Of a DNA stretch of 64,000 bases, positions 15,589 through 24,640 are shown piece by piece; the stretch's first letter is position 1; each line of letters opens with the position of its first letter. The translations under genes were made by a program, and so were the position numbers. Source of the DNA: CAKQOE01 sp051892195 (GTDB taxonomy: Bacteria; Bacillota; Clostridia; Peptostreptococcales; Anaerovoracaceae); assembly GCA_051892195.1 (NCBI GenBank), contig JBJFFZ010000141.1, positions 1 to 64,000 of the forward strand, read 5' to 3'. Under the pieces are notes generated by a model. That model was not told the origin of the DNA, made no database searches, and saw only the letters and a program-made list of their open reading frames with translations.

Positions 15589-17160
15589 TTAACTGAGAGA
15601 AGTATTTCCGTTTTCTGTACTTCGGATCAGGCTTTTTCCGGTCATTTCCTGAGGCTGGGTCAGGCCCATGAGCTGCAGCAGGGTAGGTGCAATGTCTGCT
15701 AATATTCCGTCCTGGCGCAGGGTAAAGTCACCGCAGCCGGAATCCTTCGGGGTAATGACCACTGCGGGCACGGGATTTGTGGAGTGGGCGGTGATCACAT
15801 TTCCCTGACTGTCCGCCATGGTATCGGCATTTCCGTGATCTGCGGTGATCAACAGGCTGCTGCCTGTTTTTTCGGTGGCCTCAAGGATTTCTCCCACACA
15901 CCGGTCTACGGTTTCCACGGCGGCAACGGCTGCTTCAAAGACTCCTGTATGCCCTACCATATCCGGGTTGGCAAAATTCATAACGATCAGGTCGTATGCA
16001 CCTGATTCGATGGCGTTTACTGCTGTGCGGCAGACCTCCGGTGCGCTCATTTCCGGCTGCAGATCGTAGGTTGCCACCTTTGGAGAAGGAATCAGGATCC
16101 GCTCTTCGCAGGCATTTGGCTCTTCTACGCCGCCGTTGAAAAAGAAGGTGACGTGGGCGTATTTTTCTGTTTCCGCAAGGCGCAGCTGCTTCAGACCGCA
16201 GGCTGCCATGTACTCGCCCAGGGTGTTTGCATGATGCTGGGGCGGGAACGCCACCAGTGCGCCTTTGATGGCCTCGTCGTAGCGGGTCATGCAGACATAG
16301 CACAGGTCCTTCGGAGCCTCCGGGCGGTTCAGCCCCTCCAATGAGGCATCGCAGAAGGCCCGGGTGATTTCTCTTGCCCGGTCCGGACGGAAGTTGAACA
16401 TGATCACGGCATCGTGATGGCGGATGAGGCCCACGGGCTTTCCGCCTTCTGTAATGCGGGTGGGCAGAACAAATTCGTCGTTTTCGTCCCGGTCATATGC
16501 CTGCTGCAGTGCCTGCAGCGCGGAGCCTGCTGCCGGTGTATCGGAGGATTCGTCCGTCAGTGCGTCATAGGCCTTCTGGATTCGTTCCCAGCGGTTGTCC
16601 CGGTCCATGGCGTAGTAACGCCCGGCGATGGAGGCAATCCTTCCGACTCCCGTTTTTTCCATGTGGGCTTCCAGCTGACGGATATAGTTTTCCGCACAGC
16701 GGGGCGGAACGTCTCTGCCGTCCAGGAAGCAGTGGACGTAAACCTCCCGGACGCCTTTTTCCTTTGCCATGTCGATAAGGGCCAGGAGATGGCGGATATG
16801 GCTGTGAACCCCGCCGTCGGAAAGGAGCCCCATAAGGTGAAGGGCGGCGCCTTTTTTTACATGCTCCATAGCCTGGTTCAGGACGGTATTGTGCGAGAAG
16901 GTTCCGTCCTCGATTTCCTTTGTGATGCGGGTCAGCTCCTGATAGATGATCCGGCCTGCCCCGATGTTCATGTGTCCTACTTCAGAATTTCCCATCTGGC
17001 CCTCCGGCAGGCCTACGGACATGCCGCTGGCGCCGAGGAGCGTATGAGGATACGTTTCCATGATACGGTCCAGATTTGGGGTATCTGCTGCTGCTATAGC
17101 GTTGCCGGAGGCATCGGCATTGTATCCGAAGCCGTCCAGAATCATTAATGTGGTTGTCAT
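15589..17160 (-). CDS. gpmI: 2,3-bisphosphoglycerate-independent phosphoglycerate mutase
   Basis: Interconverts 3- and 2-phosphoglycerate in glycolysis with two Mn2+ ions. The 523 residues (family about 510) start MTTTLMILDGFG with the metal-binding Asp. The catalytic serine lies in GQMGNSEVGHMNIGAGR, and the C-terminal phosphatase-fold metal ligands are in NFANPDMVGHTG and LLITADHGNAD. The frame opens upstream to 17277 but ATG 17160 matches the family start, with GGAAG upstream. It is monocistronic, apart from the other glycolytic genes (pgk-tpiA at 27 kb, eno at 37.5 kb) rather than clustered with them. Confidence 0.96.
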   Translation of the reverse strand: MTTTLMILDGFGYNADASGNAIAAADTPNLDRIMETYPHTLLGASGMSVGLPEGQMGNSEVGHMNIGAGRIIYQELTRITKEIEDGTFSHNTVLNQAMEHVKKGAALHLMGLLSDGGVHSHIRHLLALIDMAKEKGVREVYVHCFLDGRDVPPRCAENYIRQLEAHMEKTGVGRIASIAGRYYAMDRDNRWERIQKAYDALTDESSDTPAAGSALQALQQAYDRDENDEFVLPTRITEGGKPVGLIRHHDAVIMFNFRPDRAREITRAFCDASLEGLNRPEAPKDLCYVCMTRYDEAIKGALVAFPPQHHANTLGEYMAACGLKQLRLAETEKYAHVTFFFNGGVEEPNACEERILIPSPKVATYDLQPEMSAPEVCRTAVNAIESGAYDLIVMNFANPDMVGHTGVFEAAVAAVETVDRCVGEILEATEKTGSSLLITADHGNADTMADSQGNVITAHSTNPVPAVVITPKDSGCGDFTLRQDGILADIAPTLLQLMGLTQPQEMTGKSLIRSTENGNTSLS

Positions 17161-17331
17161 ATTCCTATAATCTTCCTTTTTTGGAAATTTCTTTGAGTGG
17201 CGGCCGGGGCCGCCGTAAGTGCGCTCGTTCCGTTTCAGTATAACAGAGAACCGGAATATGTGCAAAGAGGAGGGCATTATGATACAATAACCGGAGCAGT
17301 GGATTGAACCGGAAAGAGGGGCGGATGATTT

Positions 17332-20300
17332 ATGAAGTGGACACAGCAGCAGGAAAAAGCCATCGGAACAAAGGGCAGCGATATTCTTGTATCCGCAGCG
17401 GCAGGATCAGGAAAAACGGCAGTTTTAACGGAGCGGATCCGCAGGCTGATTATGGAGGACGGTATTTCCGTGGAAAATATGCTGATTGTGACCTTCAGCA
17501 ACGCTGCTGCGGCAGAAATGAAGGAAAAAATCATCCGCGCCCTGAAAAAAGCGGCGGAAGAATCTCAGGGGGATACGACCGCTCTGCGGTCCCAGATCCG
17601 CCATGCCCGCTGGGCGGATATCAGCACGTTTCACAAGTTTTCCATGGGCATCATACGGAGATATTTTTACCTGACCGACGTGGATCAGAATTTTGGAATC
17701 TGTGATGAAGGAAGACGGGCCATTTTTCTGGAAGAGGCCCTGGACGAGCTCCTGGAGGAACGCTTTGAGGAAGACGCTGAGAACAGCATGTTTCGCCGGT
17801 TCCTCCGCCAGTATGCCGATGTGCGCAGCGAGGATGCCGTCCGGGACATGATCCTTCAGGTCTACCGCTTTATCATGTCCATGCCCGACCCCTTTGAATG
17901 GCTGGATCAGGCTGCAGACGCAGCCGGCTTAAGCGAAGAGGAATTCAGAAAAACTCCGGTCTATGCGGCCTTGAGGAAGGAAAACCTGCGGGCTGCAGGC
18001 AGGGCGTATGACCTCTATGAACGGGTGATGCAGGATCTGGACGGGCTTCCGGCACTGGAAAAGAAGGCGGCGGCCGACCTGGAAAACATTGCCCGGGTGA
18101 TGGAAATGGCCAAACGGGGATCGGATCAGGAGCTTGCAGCAGCGCTGGATTTTAAATTTGAAGTATTCCGGGCGTCGAAAGAGGAAAAAGAGGCGTATGC
18201 CGGGATCAAGGAGCGGGTCGGCGCCCGGCGGGAGACGGTAAAGAAAATCCTGTCGGGGCTGAAGGATACCGTCTGCAGCGTTTCCGTAAAGGATTCGGTA
18301 AAGAGGATCAATGATACGCAGGAAGCAGCCCGGTATCTTGCGGAGCTGGTAAAGGATTTTCATGGGCGCTTTACACAAAAAAAGAGAGAAAAAAATCTTC
18401 TGGATTTTAACGATATCGAGCATATAGCGCTGGAAATTCTCAAAAATGATGAGATCGCCCGGGAGTACCAGAGACATTTTGAGGTGATTTTCATCGATGA
18501 ATACCAGGACAGCAGCATTCTGCAGGAAACTCTGATCCAGAGGATCAGCCGGGGCAACAACGTCTATATGGTAGGAGATGTAAAGCAGAGCATCTACAAG
18601 TTCCGCCTGGCGGAGCCGGAGATTTTTATTGCCAAGTACAATGATTTCCGCGACGGAACCCGCCCGGGAATGCGGATCGATCTGAACAGAAACTTCCGGA
18701 GCAAGGGAAACATCATCCGTTCGGTCAATGCGGTATTTCGCAATATTATGAACCGGGATACCTGCGGCATCGACTACGATGAGGATGCGGAGCTGAAAAA
18801 AGGCGACGATTATGAAGGGGAGCTTGACCGGATTACCTCCCTTCACCTGATCAATACGGATATTCCGGAGGATCTGGCCGGGATTGACGAGGATATCCTT
18901 GAGCTGAAAAAAACAGAGCTGGAGGCAAAGGTCACCGCAGAACTGGCATCGGAACGAATCGGCATGGAAATTTTCGACAAGAAAGGGGATACGGTCCGCA
19001 GGGTGGAGCCGGAGGACATTGTAATTCTCCTGCGGGGCACAAAAGGCCAGGCGGATATTTATGCCGCAGCCCTGAAGGAAGAAGGGCTTCCTGCGTATGT
19101 GGATGCGGGTGAGGGATATTTTGAGACAACGGAAATCGAAGTGTTTATGAACCTTTTAAAGGTCATCGACAACCGCAGAAACGATATCCCCCTGCTCAGC
19201 GTGCTTTACTCGGAAATCTTCGGGTTTTCCTCCGACGAGCTGATACAGATCCGTCTGACGGATCCTCAGTGCTCCTTCAGCGAAGCCTTTCTGCGGCTGG
19301 CGGAGTCAGGAGAAGGAGACCTGCAGGAAAAGTGCAGGGAAGCCTGCGGGCGGCTGGAACACTGGAGAACCTGCAGCCGGTTTATGCCTCTGGAGACCTT
19401 TTTGTGGCACCTGATGAAGGAATCCGGCTATCTGGACTATGTCACGGCACTGCCGGGAGGAAGCCGCAGAGCAGCAAACCTTCGGGCCCTTGTTGACAAG
19501 GCGGTGGATTTTTCCGCATCCCAGAACAAAGGCCTGTTTTCCTTCCTGCGCTATGTGGAGGCCCTCAGCCAGGGAAGCGTTCCCATGGGTCAGGCCCTTC
19601 AGACGGAAAACGGGGAAAAGATGATCCGCATTATGACCATCCACAAGAGCAAGGGACTGGAATTTCCGGTGGTAATTGCGGCAGGCCTGGGCCGACGCTT
19701 TAACCGGGACAAAAACACCTCCCGGGTTGTTTTGCATAAGGAGCTGGGAATGGCACTGCAGTATTCGGATCCGGATGGAAAATGCACGTCGAAAACCCTG
19801 AGCCAGCAGGTGATCGCAGCCCAGAAGGACCGGGAACAGATGGCGGAGGAAATGCGGATTCTGTACGTGGCCATGACCCGTCCCATGGACGAGCTCGTTC
19901 TGGTAGGCTCTCTGTCCCAGCTGGAGCAGCGTATGGAAAAATATGACAATGGAACGGCAGGGGATCCTGATTCCGCCGGCTGCTACCTGGACTGGATCGT
20001 TCCGTATTACAGGGAAGGGGGAATGGAGCTGATTCTTCACGACCGCCAGATGCTCTCTGCCCGGGCAAGAGCCGAAGAAACCCATGCGTCCCGGCTGAAA
20101 GCAGATATGGAAGCAGGCTTTCCCGATTTTACAGACGAAACAGGAATGCTGCAGGAATATGCACGACGCTTTGATTTTCAGTATCCTTACCGGGGAGACG
20201 TACTCTCAAAATCAAAGTTTTCCGTATCCGGGCTCAACCGCATGCTGCGGGAAGGAATCGTAGAGGACCGGGAGGGCAGAAGCTCCGCTTCTGAGGATCT

Positions 20301-20895
20301 CAGCACAGTGCCTGTATTTATGAAGGGCGAGGAGCCTCTGGGACCGGCTGCAAGGGGTACCCTGGTGCATAAAGTCCTGGAGCTGATCCCCTTCCGCCCC
20401 CAGACCTCCGAAGCGGAGATACGGCAGTTTGTAATGCAGCTGCCGGAACGGGGATTTATGACGGAAAAGGAAGCCGGGGCGGTGGACTGTCAGAAAATAT
20501 ACAGGTTTTTCCGGTCGGAAACCGGGCAGCGGGCCTGCAGTGCCAGGTGGCTGCGAAAGGAATGGCATTTTACCCTGCGGAAAAAAAGCGAAGAAATCGC
20601 GGCAATGGCCGGGGACCCGGAGGTACGGAACGCGCTGGCAGGCTCTTTATCGGACACGGTTCTGATTCAGGGAATCATCGACTGCTGCTTCCGGGATGAA
20701 GAGGGCATCGTCATTGTGGACTACAAAACAGACCGGATCACCGGGCAGGACAGGGAGAACGGTTTTCAACGGCTGAAAAATGAATACTCCGTTCAGCTGA
20801 AGCTGTATCGCGAAGTAGTGGAGCGGGCTCTGGGAGAGCCTGTGAAAGAGGTGATTCTGTTTCTTCTGGACTCGGGGGACAGCGTTATCATGTGA
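17332..20895 (+). CDS. addA: ATP-dependent helicase/nuclease subunit A
   Basis: A 1187-residue UvrD-like helicase with a C-terminal RecB-family nuclease, which in Firmicutes pairs with AddB to process double-strand breaks for recombination. Motifs: Walker A AAAGSGKT (ending at 29), DEYQD (motif II), GDVKQSIYKFR (III), TIHKSKGLEFPVV (V) and LYVAMTRPMDEL (VI). The nuclease motif GIIDCC...VDYKT has VDYKT at 1129-1133, so both activities look intact. ATG 17332 follows GAGGGGCGG. The usual upstream partner addB is absent; the upstream neighbour is gpmI on the other strand. Either addB lies elsewhere or this AddA works with another partner. Confidence 0.93.
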   Translation: MKWTQQQEKAIGTKGSDILVSAAAGSGKTAVLTERIRRLIMEDGISVENMLIVTFSNAAAAEMKEKIIRALKKAAEESQGDTTALRSQIRHARWADISTFHKFSMGIIRRYFYLTDVDQNFGICDEGRRAIFLEEALDELLEERFEEDAENSMFRRFLRQYADVRSEDAVRDMILQVYRFIMSMPDPFEWLDQAADAAGLSEEEFRKTPVYAALRKENLRAAGRAYDLYERVMQDLDGLPALEKKAAADLENIARVMEMAKRGSDQELAAALDFKFEVFRASKEEKEAYAGIKERVGARRETVKKILSGLKDTVCSVSVKDSVKRINDTQEAARYLAELVKDFHGRFTQKKREKNLLDFNDIEHIALEILKNDEIAREYQRHFEVIFIDEYQDSSILQETLIQRISRGNNVYMVGDVKQSIYKFRLAEPEIFIAKYNDFRDGTRPGMRIDLNRNFRSKGNIIRSVNAVFRNIMNRDTCGIDYDEDAELKKGDDYEGELDRITSLHLINTDIPEDLAGIDEDILELKKTELEAKVTAELASERIGMEIFDKKGDTVRRVEPEDIVILLRGTKGQADIYAAALKEEGLPAYVDAGEGYFETTEIEVFMNLLKVIDNRRNDIPLLSVLYSEIFGFSSDELIQIRLTDPQCSFSEAFLRLAESGEGDLQEKCREACGRLEHWRTCSRFMPLETFLWHLMKESGYLDYVTALPGGSRRAANLRALVDKAVDFSASQNKGLFSFLRYVEALSQGSVPMGQALQTENGEKMIRIMTIHKSKGLEFPVVIAAGLGRRFNRDKNTSRVVLHKELGMALQYSDPDGKCTSKTLSQQVIAAQKDREQMAEEMRILYVAMTRPMDELVLVGSLSQLEQRMEKYDNGTAGDPDSAGCYLDWIVPYYREGGMELILHDRQMLSARARAEETHASRLKADMEAGFPDFTDETGMLQEYARRFDFQYPYRGDVLSKSKFSVSGLNRMLREGIVEDREGRSSASEDLSTVPVFMKGEEPLGPAARGTLVHKVLELIPFRPQTSEAEIRQFVMQLPERGFMTEKEAGAVDCQKIYRFFRSETGQRACSARWLRKEWHFTLRKKSEEIAAMAGDPEVRNALAGSLSDTVLIQGIIDCCFRDEEGIVIVDYKTDRITGQDRENGFQRLKNEYSVQLKLYREVVERALGEPVKEVILFLLDSGDSVIM

Positions 20896-21020
20896 CGATG
20901 TGATTTTCAGCCCTGTTTTGCGGGCGAAAAAGGGAAGCTGCAGATATGCGGCAAAGGAATTCTGAGAGAATCCCCTGAAGATCACCTTGCATATTATAGA
21001 ATATGTGAGGTGATTTTTTT

Positions 21021-21311
21021 ATGGATCAGTGCACAATCAGACGGATCAATCACGAAAAAATATTCCGGCGCAGCCATCCGGCTGCTGTCAGGGCACATGA
21101 AGAAGCTTTGAAGCACGTGGAGGCACACCGGCCTGTAATATGCCGGATGGGGCGAAAGGCATGGCCCCACAGGGATTTTTACCTGATCTGGTATGGAATC
21201 GATCAGGGAGATGCTGTTGCCTCAGAAATGGATCTTGAACGAAGCATGAGAAAGCGAATTCCTCTGGCGGAATTTCTGGTTCAGGTGAAGGACTACTGGA
21301 CTATTGATTAA
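21021..21311 (+). CDS. Small basic protein of unknown function
   Basis: A 96-residue protein with no signal peptide or membrane segment. It is rich in Arg, His and Lys in the first half and has a tryptophan/tyrosine-rich centre (DFYLIWYGIDQGDA). A ribosome binding site (GTGAGGTGA) precedes the ATG and a terminator follows, which supports a real gene. It lies between addA and the Mn-catalase gene but has its own spacing from both. I recognise no family. Confidence 0.6.
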   Translation: MDQCTIRRINHEKIFRRSHPAAVRAHEEALKHVEAHRPVICRMGRKAWPHRDFYLIWYGIDQGDAVASEMDLERSMRKRIPLAEFLVQVKDYWTID

Positions 21312-21363
21312 AATAGAATGATACAGTGCAAAAAACAGAAAAAAGACGCCGGGCAAAAGAAAA

Positions 21364-21399
21364 AAACGCGGACGCTGCAGCAGCAGATCTGCGTTTTTT
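21364..21399 (+). terminator. Rho-independent terminator
   Basis: AACGCGGA (21364-21371) pairs with TCTGCGTT (21387-21394, one G-T pair) and is followed by a T-run. Confidence 0.7.
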
Positions 21400-21493
21400 T
21401 GTGGTCCGGGCGTGGTGAAACCTGACATCAGAGATGCATAAGTTTTTCCCCATGCGGGAGACTAACACTGAACTGATGAAAGGAGTGATATGC

Positions 21494-22156
21494 TTGTTTA
21501 AACATGAAAAAATGTTATTTCATCCGGTAGCGGTAGAACGCCCGAATCCGCAGTACGCAGCCCTGCTGCAGGAGCAGCTGGGGGGAGGAAACGGCGAACT
21601 GAAAGCGGCCATGCAGTATATGGCCCAGAGCTTCCGTATCAAGGATCAGAAAATCAAGGATCTGTTTCTGGATATCGCTGCAGAGGAACTGGGCCACATG
21701 GAGATGGTAGCCCAGACCATCAACCTGCTCAACGGACACGATGTGGATGCGGATCAGGTTAAGGCAGGGGAAATCCAGACCCATGTTCAGCTGGGGCTGG
21801 CTCCGGGACTGATCAACGCCTCCGGTTATTCCTGGACAGGCGACTACGTTACAGTCACAGGGGATCTCTGCGCCGATCTGCTCAGCAATATTGCTTCCGA
21901 GCAGCGGGCAAAGGTGGTGTACGAGTATCTGTACCGTCAGATCGAGGACAAAAAGGTGCGGGAAACCATTGACTTCCTTCTCAACCGGGAAGAGGCTCAC
22001 AATCAGATGTTCCGGGATGCATTCAATGAGGTTCAGGAAAGCGGCTCCAACCGTGATTTCGGAACCACCAAAGCGGCAAAAATGTATTTCTCGCTGTCAA
22101 ATCCCGGCCCGAATACCTTTGCGGGCATGGATGTGAACGCCCCGAAGTTTTCATAA
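21494..22156 (+). CDS. Manganese catalase (CotJC family)
   Basis: A 220-residue ferritin-like four-helix protein with a dimanganese centre that breaks down hydrogen peroxide. In spore formers the same family supplies the coat protein CotJC. The ligands expected from the family are present: Glu35 (NGEL), Glu65 and His68 (AEELGHME), Glu136 (ASEQRAK) and His169 (REEAHNQM). Several upstream ATGs are in frame (21434, 21476), but TTG 21494 is chosen: AAAGGAG sits 8-9 nt before it and the protein then begins MFKHEKMLFHPV as in relatives. cotJA and cotJB are not adjacent, so it may be a vegetative catalase or a coat protein. Confidence 0.9.
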   Translation: MFKHEKMLFHPVAVERPNPQYAALLQEQLGGGNGELKAAMQYMAQSFRIKDQKIKDLFLDIAAEELGHMEMVAQTINLLNGHDVDADQVKAGEIQTHVQLGLAPGLINASGYSWTGDYVTVTGDLCADLLSNIASEQRAKVVYEYLYRQIEDKKVRETIDFLLNREEAHNQMFRDAFNEVQESGSNRDFGTTKAAKMYFSLSNPGPNTFAGMDVNAPKFS

Positions 22157-22170
22157 CAGGATCATGCGAA

Positions 22171-22211
22171 AAAAGGCAGGAGCTCTTTGAAACAGGCGCT
22201 TCTGCCTTTTT
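22171..22211 (+). terminator. Terminator of the Mn-catalase gene
   Basis: AAAAGGCAG (22171-22179) pairs with CTGCCTTTT (22202-22210), followed by T. Confidence 0.8.
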
Positions 22212-22223
22212 ACATGAATCGTC

Positions 22224-22257
22224 AGAAAAAAAGAACCGTCTGCCAAAGCAGACGGTT
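22224..22257 (-). terminator. Terminator of tRNA-Pro
   Basis: Perfect 10-bp stem, AACCGTCTGC (22234-22243) with GCAGACGGTT (22248-22257). On the minus strand it is followed by a T-rich run (22233-22226). Confidence 0.85.
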
Positions 22258-22263
22258 TTTGGA

Positions 22264-22340
22264 TGGTCGAGGTGACTGGATTCGAACCAGCGGCCCATAC
22301 GTCCCGAACGTATTGCTCTACCAAACTGAGCCACACCTCG
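22264..22340 (-). tRNA. tRNA-Pro (anticodon CGG)
   Basis: A 77-nt cloverleaf with encoded CCA: acceptor CGAGGTG/CACCTCG, anticodon arm ATACG-TTCGGGA-CGTAT giving CGG at 34-36, T loop TTCGAAT, discriminator A. It reads CCG codons. Confidence 0.95.
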
Positions 22341-22362
22341 TAAGAAGATCCAACACTTGAAC

Positions 22363-22390
22363 ATTATAATCCCTTCTGACGAAAAATCAA
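22363..22390 (-). promoter_or_regulatory. Promoter of tRNA-Pro
   Basis: Minus strand: -35 TTGATT (22390-22385), 16-nt spacer, -10 TATAAT (22368-22363), about 22 bp before the tRNA. Confidence 0.7.
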
Positions 22391-22512
22391 TAGATTTTTT
22401 TTGTAAAAAGGATGCATATGGTTTCTTATTGAAAATAATGAAGGAAAAAATACTGAAAATAAGAAATTTGCAATAATAATTTCTGTAAAAAATTAAATAA
22501 CAAAAAAATGTG

Positions 22513-22541
22513 TTGACATAGAGGAAATACTATATGATAAT
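22513..22541 (+). promoter_or_regulatory. Promoter of the alanine/glycine symporter gene
   Basis: -35 TTGACA (22513-22518), 17-nt spacer, -10 GATAAT (22536-22541), in AT-rich sequence. Confidence 0.7.
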
Positions 22542-22617
22542 GTATGTGATTTGGAAAATGTATGCAATATTCATTCCGTACATTGTGCTATTATTTTTTT
22601 TAGAAGGAGAGATGATT

Positions 22618-24006
22618 ATGACATTTGCAGAAATTGTCGACAAGATCGACGGGCTCGTCTGGGGATGGGCCATGATCGTGGTTCTCTTGGGAACGCACAT
22701 CTTCATGACAATCCGCACGGGGGTTATCCAGAGGAAGCTGGGCCTTGGCATCCGGCTTTCCGTGTCAAAGGATGACCAGGACGGAACAGGAGAAATCTCC
22801 CAGTTCGGTGCCCTGGCAACAGCCCTTGCAGCCACCATCGGAACAGGAAACATCGTAGGTGTGGCAACGGCCGTTCTTTCCGGCGGCCCGGGTGCTGTTC
22901 TCTGGATGTGGCTCATCGGTGTATTCGGAATGGCTTCCAAGTATTCCGAAACTCTTATGTCGCTGAAATACAGAGTCCAGTCAAAGGACGGAAGAATGCT
23001 GGGAGGCGCCATGTACGCCCTGGAAAGAGGTCTCGGCCAGAAGTGGCTGGCAGTGATCTTTGCCATCTTTGCAGCTTTGGCAGCATTCGGTATCGGCTGC
23101 ATGACCCAGTCAAATTCCATTGCAGCTGCCTGCAGCACAAACTATAACATCCCTGGATGGATCGTAGGTATCTTTGTAGCGGCAGCAGTAGGCGTTGTAA
23201 TTCTGGGAGGCGTAAAGTCCATTTCCAGAGTGTGCGAAAAGCTGGTTCCGTTTATGGCGGTTCTTTACGTTCTCGGATGCATCATCATCCTGATCATGAA
23301 CTATGATTACATAATTCCGGCTCTTGTACTTATCATCAAGTCAGCATTCAGCGTTCAGGCAGGAACCGGCGGTGTCTTCGGTTTTGCAGTTGCGCAGGCC
23401 ATCCGTTACGGATGCGCGAGAGGTCTCTTCTCCAACGAATCCGGTATGGGCTCCGCACCGCTGGTAGCTGCAGCTGCCAAGACAAGAAACCCTGTAAGAC
23501 AGTCTCTGGTATCCATGACCGGTACGTTCTGGGACACTGTTGTGATCTGTCTTGTTACAGGTCTCACCCTTGTCAGCTCTGTTCTCAAGAACCCTGATGT
23601 GGCAGCATCCATGGCAGACAAAAATATTCTTACCTTCGCCGTATTCGCCCAGATTCCTGTTCTCGGCAAGCCGCTCATCACGCTGGCTCTGGCCCTCTTT
23701 GCATTCTCAACGATTCTGGGCTGGTCATACTACGGAGAAAAGGCGGCAGAGTATCTCGTAGGCCCTGGAATTATCAAGATCTACAAGGTCATCTTCGTGG
23801 TTCTTGCCTTTGTAGGAACTGTAGCATCTCTGGATGTGGTATGGAACATTGCGGACATCCTCAACGGTCTCATGGTTGTTCCGAACGTAATCGGCATGAT
23901 TCTCCTGAGCGGAGTCATCGTCAAGGAAACAAAGAAGTATCTTGCAGATATCGATATGGAATCTGACGAACCGGTTCCTGTTGTGGATACAAAGAGCGAT
24001 AAATAG
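22618..24006 (+). CDS. Alanine/glycine:cation symporter (AGCS family)
   Basis: A 462-residue integral membrane protein that imports alanine or glycine with sodium or protons. Family signatures are clear: IGTGNIVGVATAVLSGGPGAVLWMW (about 60-85) and FAVAQAIRYGCARGLFSNESGMGSAP (about 240-265), within about eleven membrane segments. The frame opens earlier at 22534, but ATG 22618 has AAGGAG at 8-9 nt. The ATG two codons earlier is too close to it. It is monocistronic with its own promoter. Substrate preference between Ala and Gly cannot be told. Confidence 0.92.
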   Translation: MTFAEIVDKIDGLVWGWAMIVVLLGTHIFMTIRTGVIQRKLGLGIRLSVSKDDQDGTGEISQFGALATALAATIGTGNIVGVATAVLSGGPGAVLWMWLIGVFGMASKYSETLMSLKYRVQSKDGRMLGGAMYALERGLGQKWLAVIFAIFAALAAFGIGCMTQSNSIAAACSTNYNIPGWIVGIFVAAAVGVVILGGVKSISRVCEKLVPFMAVLYVLGCIIILIMNYDYIIPALVLIIKSAFSVQAGTGGVFGFAVAQAIRYGCARGLFSNESGMGSAPLVAAAAKTRNPVRQSLVSMTGTFWDTVVICLVTGLTLVSSVLKNPDVAASMADKNILTFAVFAQIPVLGKPLITLALALFAFSTILGWSYYGEKAAEYLVGPGIIKIYKVIFVVLAFVGTVASLDVVWNIADILNGLMVVPNVIGMILLSGVIVKETKKYLADIDMESDEPVPVVDTKSDK

Positions 24007-24077
24007 GAAACAGGCCTCAGGCAGGCACAGATAACAGTCCCGCAGGGGACAGGTCCGCCGGCCCGGCCGGCGCAGAG

Positions 24078-24114
24078 AGGACATGATTTTTTCGCAGGTC
24101 ATGTCCTTTTTCTT
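24078..24114 (+). terminator. Terminator of the symporter gene
   Basis: AGGACATGA (24078-24086) pairs with TCATGTCCT (24099-24107), followed by T. A separate GC-rich inverted repeat, GCCGGC-CCG-GCCGGC, lies just upstream (about 24056-24070). Confidence 0.85.
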
Positions 24115-24155
24115 TGAAGCAATATAATTTTTTTTCTCAAACAGTCAGAAAGTGC

Positions 24156-24182
24156 TAAAGAAAAGAAAAAAACGGTCGAAAC
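24156..24182 (+). promoter_or_regulatory. Possible sigma-28-type promoter of the CheY/CheC pair
   Basis: TAAA (24156-24159), a 15-nt spacer and GTCGAAAC (24175-24182) resemble the motility promoter TAAA-N15-GCCGATAA (5 of 8 matches in the -10). It is about 80 bp upstream of cheY. The match is partial and the spacer is plain A-rich sequence. Confidence 0.3.
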
Positions 24183-24263
24183 AGGATATATAAGGTTATG
24201 CTGTAATTAAGGAGCATGATCGTTCGATTATTTTGTGATTGACCAGAAGAAGAGGAAAAGAAT

Positions 24264-24623
24264 ATGGCAAAAATATTACTGGCAGATGATGCAGCGTTTA
24301 TGAGAATGACAATTAAAAATGCCCTTGCGAAGGAAGGCTACACCGATGTTTATGAAGCAGCTGACGGACTTCAGGCTGTAGAGCAGTACAATGAACTGAA
24401 GCCGGATCTTGTGTTTATGGACATCACCATGCCGAACATGGACGGCCTGGAGGCCTTAAAGACCATCAGAGGAAACGATCCGAACGCAAAGGTGATCATG
24501 TGCTCCGCCATGGGTCAGGAAGCCATGGTAATCGATGCAGTAAAGAGCGGGGCAAAGGACTTTATCGTGAAGCCGTTTAAGCCGGATCGGATTATTAAAG
24601 CAGTAAAAGACATGGGGTTATAA
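24264..24623 (+). CDS. CheY-like single-domain response regulator
   Basis: A 119-residue receiver domain with no output domain. The acidic pocket LLADDAAF, the phospho-acceptor Asp in VFMDITMPNMDG (about residue 53), the conserved Ser in MCSAMG and the Lys in IVKPFKPD are all present. Such proteins carry the signal from CheA to the flagellar switch or to another target. The next gene, 17 nt on, encodes a CheC-like protein, the usual phosphatase partner of CheY-P, so the two probably form one regulated pair. No cheA or flagellar gene is in the window. Confidence 0.9.
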   Translation: MAKILLADDAAFMRMTIKNALAKEGYTDVYEAADGLQAVEQYNELKPDLVFMDITMPNMDGLEALKTIRGNDPNAKVIMCSAMGQEAMVIDAVKSGAKDFIVKPFKPDRIIKAVKDMGL

Positions 24624-24640
24624 GATCAGGGAATTTGTTT

